9,464 bases of DNA from Candidatus Babelota bacterium (GTDB taxonomy: Bacteria; Babelota; Babeliae; Babelales; JAUPTZ01). A program made the position numbers and the translations under genes. The notes beneath the pieces were generated by a model. That model made no database searches and had not been told where the DNA came from. It saw only the letters and a program-made list of their open reading frames with translations. How positions within the stretch are numbered: position 1 is the stretch's first letter; the number at the start of each line of letters is the position of its first letter. The DNA is taken from positions 1 through 9,464 of the forward strand of contig JAUPVI010000028.1 in NCBI GenBank assembly GCA_030917105.1, written 5' to 3'. Shown one piece after another: positions 5,766 to 9,464 of this stretch.

Positions 5766-6122
5766 ATGAGCGTGCTTGAATACATTAAGGAGGCTATGAC
5801 CGATATGTCAAAGCAACAGCCGTTGACTGATTTATTAAAGAACACAGTGCGTCGTATGGTACGCAGTCTGGGCCAATTTGAATCGGGAAATATTTATTCA
5901 CTGCTTATTAACCAAGTTGAGAAAAACCTTATTGAGATCGTGCTCGAAGAGCAGCGTTACAATCATTATCACACCGCGCGTGTGCTGGGTATTGGACGCA
6001 GCACTTTATACCGTAAAATGGAGTCGCTTAAGATTGATCCACGCCCGGTGTACCGTCGAATGGAGAAAACTGAAGACGCTAATTTAAGGAAATCATTTCC
6101 TCTACGGGAGCAAAGTCGATAG
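5766..6122 (+). CDS. fis: Fis-like DNA-binding protein (HTH_8 family) with a basic C-terminal tail
   Basis: This looks like Fis, the small dimeric nucleoid protein that bends DNA and affects transcription and recombination. From ATG 5766 it has 118 residues. Residues 18-60 (QPL.DLLK..V...V..L.......NIYSLLINQVEK.LIEIVLE) align by eye with the E. coli Fis segment QKPLRDSVKQ...DLYELVLAEVEQPLLDMVM, which forms the dimer core. Residues 61-90 hold the helix-turn-helix: ..RYNHYHTARVLGIGRSTLYRKMESLKI matches [27 protein letters not shown]. E. coli Fis (98 aa) ends right after this helix, but this protein has 28 more mostly charged residues. A GTG at 5718 would lengthen it and ATG 5805 would shorten it to 105. 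In gammaproteobacteria fis follows dusB; here it is the last gene before the shared terminator. Isolated HTH_8 domains also occur in NtrC-type regulators, but no AAA+ domain is present. Confidence 0.75.
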   Translation: MSVLEYIKEAMTDMSKQQPLTDLLKNTVRRMVRSLGQFESGNIYSLLINQVEKNLIEIVLEEQRYNHYHTARVLGIGRSTLYRKMESLKIDPRPVYRRMEKTEDANLRKSFPLREQSR

Positions 6123-6147
6123 GTTTTTATCTGTATATGAAATCACA

Positions 6148-6178
6148 AAAAAGGGGCGGTCAAAAACTGCCCCTTTTT
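6148..6178. terminator. Two-way rho-independent terminator between convergent gene blocks
   Basis: AAAAAGGGGCGGT (6148-6160) pairs with ACTGCCCCTTTTT (6166-6178) over 13 pairs, one of them G-U, around the 5-nt loop CAAAA. The arms end in five A and five T, so either strand gives a G/C-rich stem followed by U's. It lies 25 nt after the Fis-like gene and 12 nt beyond the prmC stop, so it serves both blocks. Confidence 0.92.
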
Positions 6179-6190
6179 AATTTATTGAAC

Positions 6191-7060
6191 TTACAGCTTT
6201 GCAAAAGTTGCCCGCTGGTGCTTAAAGCTATCAATCCATATGATGTGTTCTTTGAAGCCTGCTTCATCTAGAAGTTTGCTTATGGCTGCAGCCTGAGTGC
6301 TGCCATGTTCGAGAACGAGCTGTGGATGAGCTGTTTTTGTTAAGCGGTCTGTGAGGTGCTTACTTGCTTGGGCAATAATTTGTGCATACACTTTTAGGCC
6401 ATTTTCACCGCCAACAAGTGCAAGCGGCGATTCCCAATCTTTTACATCTGGCGTAATTCGCTCCCATTCTCTTTTTGTTAGGTATGGCGGGTTGCTGATG
6501 ATTAAATCAAACTGCTGATCATCAAGCCCTTTAAATACGTCGGCATGCATGAAAGTAACGTTATATGCGCTTAAGGCTTCTTGGTTTGTGCGAGCGAGTT
6601 TAAGAGCTTCACTATCAACATCAGTCGCTATTATTTGTACCGAAGGAAGGTGTGTTGCAAGTGCTAGGGCTATTGCGCCAGTCCCTGTACCAATATCAAG
6701 AATACGGAGGCCTTCTTGGTCTTTTAAATTAATGATGAGGTTCCATACTAATTCCTCAGTTTCATGGCGAGGAATAAGAAATGGTGCTTTGACTTTAATC
6801 TCAAGGCCACAAAAAGGAGCAGTGCCTAGGATATAGGCGAGTGGTTTATGCTGGTGAGTGCGCTCATCAATGAAAGTAAAATATGCCTTTGAGTTTTCAT
6901 CATTGACCATCTGTTCTAATGCGGCGAGTAGAAACGGTAATTTTGTTCCTAACGCGTGGCACAAAAGCCAACGCGCTTCTTGCTGAGCACTTTTTTCATT
7001 ACCAAGGTAGGCCGCAAGTCGTTGAGTTCCAAGGTCGAGTGTTTGTCTCGCTGTCATCAT
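6191..7060 (-). CDS. prmC: Release factor glutamine methyltransferase PrmC (HemK)
   Basis: PrmC uses S-adenosylmethionine to methylate the glutamine of the GGQ motif of peptide release factors RF1 and RF2, which improves termination. The 289-residue length is normal. An N-terminal helical domain (about 1-75) ends in PLAYILG (73-79). The methyltransferase fold follows with FLIPRHETEELV (94-105), motif I ILDIGTGTGAIALALA (120-135), the acidic ribose contact ATDVDSEAL (145-153), and NPPY (190-193), which holds the substrate glutamine. Two unusual positions are PRHETE where PRPETE is common, and LEHG (250-253) where LEIG is common. The catalytic NPPY is intact. Its start overlaps the ftsY stop by 4 nt (ATGA), so translation is coupled. 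prmC often sits next to prfA; here it ends an operon with ftsY. Confidence 0.96.
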   Translation of the reverse strand: MMTARQTLDLGTQRLAAYLGNEKSAQQEARWLLCHALGTKLPFLLAALEQMVNDENSKAYFTFIDERTHQHKPLAYILGTAPFCGLEIKVKAPFLIPRHETEELVWNLIINLKDQEGLRILDIGTGTGAIALALATHLPSVQIIATDVDSEALKLARTNQEALSAYNVTFMHADVFKGLDDQQFDLIISNPPYLTKREWERITPDVKDWESPLALVGGENGLKVYAQIIAQASKHLTDRLTKTAHPQLVLEHGSTQAAAISKLLDEAGFKEHIIWIDSFKHQRATFAKL

Positions 7061-7944
7061 GATTTTAATAACTCCTCAATAAAGCGATTGCTGTCAAAAG
7101 AAGCAAGTGCATCAACCTGTTCACCAAAAGTTATGTAGACAATGGGTAAGCTGAGTTCATGCGAAATATTGAGCAAGAATCCTGCTTTACCAGTGCCGTC
7201 GCATTTAGTAAGTACAAGGCCGGTCAACTTGGTTGTTTCATGAAATTGACGAGCTTGTGCAATGCAGTTTTGTCCTAGCATGCTATCAAGTACTAGCCAT
7301 GTATGAATGGTCGCTTCCGGCAGTCGCTTGTGAATGGTCCGTTTTATTTTGGCCAACTCCTGCATAAGATGTGTTTTTGTTTGCAATCGTCCCGCGGTGT
7401 CAATAATAAGGTGGTCAAATTTATTTTCAGCAAACTGCGCACAGCCTTCAAACACTACCGAAGAAGGGTCTTGGTTTGGTTTGCCGATGTGAATACTCGT
7501 GCCACTTTGCGTTGTCCAAGCAGCCAATTGATCAGTCGCTGCAGCGCGAAAAGTATCTCCGGCCACGACAAGGACCTTTTTGCCATCATGTGCGTATTTG
7601 TGTGCTAATTTTCCTATAAAAGTAGTTTTACCGCTTCCGTTTATGCCAACAATTAAGGAGATGATTGGTTGTTGTTCTGTGCCCGGTGGTGGAAGGAGTG
7701 ATTGTAGATAGGCAACTAATAGATCATGGACTTGTTGTCCTGATAGAGATTGTGCCTTCATTTGTTTGGTTAAGTATGTAATGATTTTGTTAGTAATAAT
7801 AGGGCCGGTATCAGCGGCCAATAAGATTACTTTCAGCTCCTCAAGCCACGCTTGGTCAATTGGTTTGCTCGTAAAAAGACTAGCAAGCTTTTTGGTGACG
7901 GCTTGGTAGGCTTTATTTAGTTTTTCTTTTATAAATCCGAACAT
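7057..7944 (-). CDS. ftsY: Signal recognition particle receptor FtsY
   Basis: FtsY is the membrane-bound SRP receptor GTPase. It docks SRP-ribosome complexes at the Sec translocon so that membrane proteins insert as they are made. Its 295 residues are essentially the N and G domains (about 28-295). They are preceded by a short basic, amphipathic-looking segment (MFGFIKEKLNKAYQAVTKKL) that may act as the membrane anchor; the long acidic A domain of E. coli FtsY is absent. GTPase motifs are G1 GINGSGKT (100-107), DTFRAAA (130-136), DTAGR (182-186), G4 TKCD (246-249) and DGTGKAG (249-255). Changes from the usual pattern are LDSMLGQ (219-225) for LDATTGQ, and ITFGE (271-275) for G.GE. These are closer to FtsY than to Ffh, which would carry a methionine-rich M domain. 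The ATG overlaps the stop of the ABC ATPase gene by 1 nt. Confidence 0.95.
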   Translation of the reverse strand: MFGFIKEKLNKAYQAVTKKLASLFTSKPIDQAWLEELKVILLAADTGPIITNKIITYLTKQMKAQSLSGQQVHDLLVAYLQSLLPPPGTEQQPIISLIVGINGSGKTTFIGKLAHKYAHDGKKVLVVAGDTFRAAATDQLAAWTTQSGTSIHIGKPNQDPSSVVFEGCAQFAENKFDHLIIDTAGRLQTKTHLMQELAKIKRTIHKRLPEATIHTWLVLDSMLGQNCIAQARQFHETTKLTGLVLTKCDGTGKAGFLLNISHELSLPIVYITFGEQVDALASFDSNRFIEELLKS

Positions 7945-8678
7945 TATGTAGTGCTTTCTTTCATCAATGGAAGGAGCTCGATACTTCGCGTATCGTCAGA
8001 GTGAATTTCGATTTCGTAGTAGTGATGCTTAGCATACTGATTGACGAGCTCTTTATCATGGCAGATAACCAGTATGGTTAAATCTTTATTTGTTTTTAAT
8101 AAGTCATGCAGGAAAGCCATTACCATGGCGGAGTTTTTGTCGTCGAGCGCAGCTGTCGGCTCGTCTAGTAATAGAATGCGAGCTGACTTTTGCAGTGCCA
8201 TCAAAATAGAAAGAATTTGCCGTTGGCCCCCTGAAAGCATGCCCGCTGGCACCGTGTAGTCGATACCGAAGCGTGCAACCAATTCTGGTATGTTTGTAAC
8301 GGGGACAAAGGGTGTTAACCCTGGATAGGTTGGCATCCCTGCAAGTTGCAAATTCTGGGGAAAAGTAAACTGGTCAGCGAGCATATCATCAAATTTTTGC
8401 GGAGCGAGGCGGATATCATTGGAAAAATTGTGTCGCGCTTCTGCTTGAGAGAGATCATAGGTATGCCCATTAAGGAGAGCAGTGCCGGTAACCGATTCAA
8501 TAGGTTCAACTTTGCCGCGCAAGATTCTAAATAATGTTGATTTTCCTGCACCATTTCTACCACGAATAAAGTTCATTGTGTTTTTCTTAAACGTGCAGAA
8601 AACATTGTTAAAAAAATGCTTGTTTTGAGTGTGATCAAAGCTAAATGAAAGATTTTGTATGGACAAATAATTGTTCAT
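7944..8678 (-). CDS. ABC transporter ATP-binding protein (COG1101-like partner of the adjacent permease)
   Basis: This is the cytoplasmic ATPase that powers the importer whose permease is encoded just upstream. All ABC motifs are present in its 244 residues: Walker A GRNGAGKST (40-48), the Q-loop glutamine in LAPQ (Q93), the signature LSGGQ (148-152), Walker B ILLLDEP (168-174, with catalytic E173), the D-loop AALD (176-179) and the switch histidine in CHD (H207). A single domain with no membrane segments fits a bacterial importer. The pairing with a COG4120-type permease suggests the COG1101/COG4120/COG2984 type, whose characterised members take up amino acids such as tryptophan. The substrate here cannot be read from sequence. 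AGGGG (8690-8686) lies 7 nt before the ATG, inside the end of the permease gene. Confidence 0.93.
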   Translation of the reverse strand: MNNYLSIQNLSFSFDHTQNKHFFNNVFCTFKKNTMNFIRGRNGAGKSTLFRILRGKVEPIESVTGTALLNGHTYDLSQAEARHNFSNDIRLAPQKFDDMLADQFTFPQNLQLAGMPTYPGLTPFVPVTNIPELVARFGIDYTVPAGMLSGGQRQILSILMALQKSARILLLDEPTAALDDKNSAMVMAFLHDLLKTNKDLTILVICHDKELVNQYAKHHYYEIEIHSDDTRSIELLPLMKESTT

Positions 8679-8680
8679 TC

Positions 8681-9464
8681 TTATACCCCTAAGACCTGTG
8701 CCCGTAGACGCGAGTGGCGATACTTTGTGATCAATATAGCTGCAACAATCAACGAATTAACCATAGTAAAGTATTTAAGGTTAAAATTTACTTTAAGAAG
8801 CAGTTGAATGATGATGAAATAGGTCAGGCTTCCGATTAATGGAACCCAAACGGAGAATGGCTTGTCTCCGCCCACAATTGTTTTTCCTAAAATAATTGAA
8901 TTGATACAGAAAAGCGCTTTCATCGACCCCATGTTTACGTCGACAAAACCGCTCGCTTGAGCATCAAAGAAACCGGCAAGCCCAGCAAGTCCATTTGCGA
9001 TCATAACACCGGTAATAAATATGAAGCGGGTGGAAACTCCGTAATTTTCGAAAAATCTCGGGTTGTTACCATAGACCGCAAGGCTTGTACCAAGCTTGGT
9101 ACGAAGGAAGAGGCTACCAAGTCCCATGAGGAGTAGCATTGTAATCACAAGGGACGGGAGCTCAGGATACTTTCTCAAGTAGTTTAAAAGCCCTATAAGG
9201 TTACGCTGGCTAGTGATAGATATATTCGAGGTACCAAGAAAAAATTGGTTGGCGCCATGGAAAATACCCACCGTCAAAATGCTTGATAACAAATGAGGGA
9301 ATTTTGCCTTATTTGTTAAGAGGCTAGACGTGAGGCCGACCAAGAGTCCACCGCAGATGCTTGCTGTAAAACAAAGGAGTGCTGCTGGGAATAATGAGAG
9401 TTTGCTGGTTAAGAATAACATTCGTACGCCCATAATTGAGCCGCAGACATAGGCTGCTTCAATG
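8681..9464 (-). CDS. ABC transporter permease (COG4120-like, BPD_transp_2 family); 5' end outside the window
   Basis: This is the membrane channel subunit of an ABC importer. The frame stays open to the window edge. The codons upstream of the first ATG (9433) read IEAAYVCGSI, which fits the family's conserved D.TVDGSF.LGAA region after its first membrane helix. The gene therefore starts outside, and probably about 35-45 residues are missing; 260 are visible. About seven hydrophobic segments follow. The most telling stretch is YGNNPRFFENYGVST...MIANGLAGLAGFFDAQ.SGFVDVNMG...INSIILGKTIVGG, close to the COG4120 pattern G.N......G......GL...NGL..L.G.L.AQ..GF.DV.MG......LA..I.GE. TNKAKFPHLLSSILTVGI and NISI also match. 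The ATPase gene begins 2 nt after its stop. A substrate-binding lipoprotein gene is expected just beyond the window. Confidence 0.9.
   Translation of the reverse strand, partial: IEAAYVCGSIMGVRMLFLTSKLSLFPAALLCFTASICGGLLVGLTSSLLTNKAKFPHLLSSILTVGIFHGANQFFLGTSNISITSQRNLIGLLNYLRKYPELPSLVITMLLLMGLGSLFLRTKLGTSLAVYGNNPRFFENYGVSTRFIFITGVMIANGLAGLAGFFDAQASGFVDVNMGSMKALFCINSIILGKTIVGGDKPFSVWVPLIGSLTYFIIIQLLLKVNFNLKYFTMVNSLIVAAILITKYRHSRLRAQVLGV

Noticed and set aside
8681..9433. Permease gene starting at ATG 9433
   Set aside because: The frame is open to the window edge, and the preceding codons match the family's conserved region after the first helix, so this ATG is internal.

Overview
The window is a gene-dense piece of a bacterial chromosome made of housekeeping genes. 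No mobile element, CRISPR array or phage gene is visible. Genes point towards each other. A + strand block runs from position 1 to about 6122 and a - strand block runs from 9464 down to 6191. Both end at one shared two-way terminator hairpin at 6148-6178. The proteins are bacterial but diverged from the textbook versions: a short S15, a barely recognisable DNA polymerase III delta subunit, and several altered FtsY and PrmC motifs. RpoC and PNPase do not look gammaproteobacterial, yet a full-length Fis-like protein is present. This would fit a fast-evolving, possibly host-associated lineage such as Dependentiae (TM6). That placement is a low-confidence guess, made without any search.

+ strand block: the 3' end of rpoC (1-900), a tRNA-Val(GAC) gene 17 nt later (918-993), a structured leader (about 999-1104), rpsO (1147-1374), a two-hairpin spacer (1381-1452), pnp (1487-3592), rph (3595-4323), a poorly explained 350-nt stretch that may hold a small membrane protein (4461-4586), a probable holA (4674-5666) and a Fis-like gene (5766-6122). 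The theme is RNA synthesis, RNA decay and tRNA 3'-end trimming: PNPase and RNase PH are both phosphate-dependent 3'-to-5' exoribonucleases and lie 2 nt apart.

- strand block, in order of transcription: a permease cut by the window edge (9464-8681), its ABC ATPase (8678-7944), ftsY (7944-7057) and prmC (7060-6191). Spacings are +2, -1 and -4 nt, so this is almost certainly one tightly coupled operon. It joins an uptake transporter of the COG4120/COG1101 type to the SRP receptor and the release-factor methyltransferase.

The most interesting material is in the RNA of the rpsO region. The leader can be drawn as a three-way junction, the shape that S15 binds in 16S rRNA. The rpsO-pnp spacer carries two consecutive hairpins, in the position where the RNase III/PNPase autoregulatory hairpin lies in Escherichia coli. 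These folds were found by hand pairing and have not been computed.
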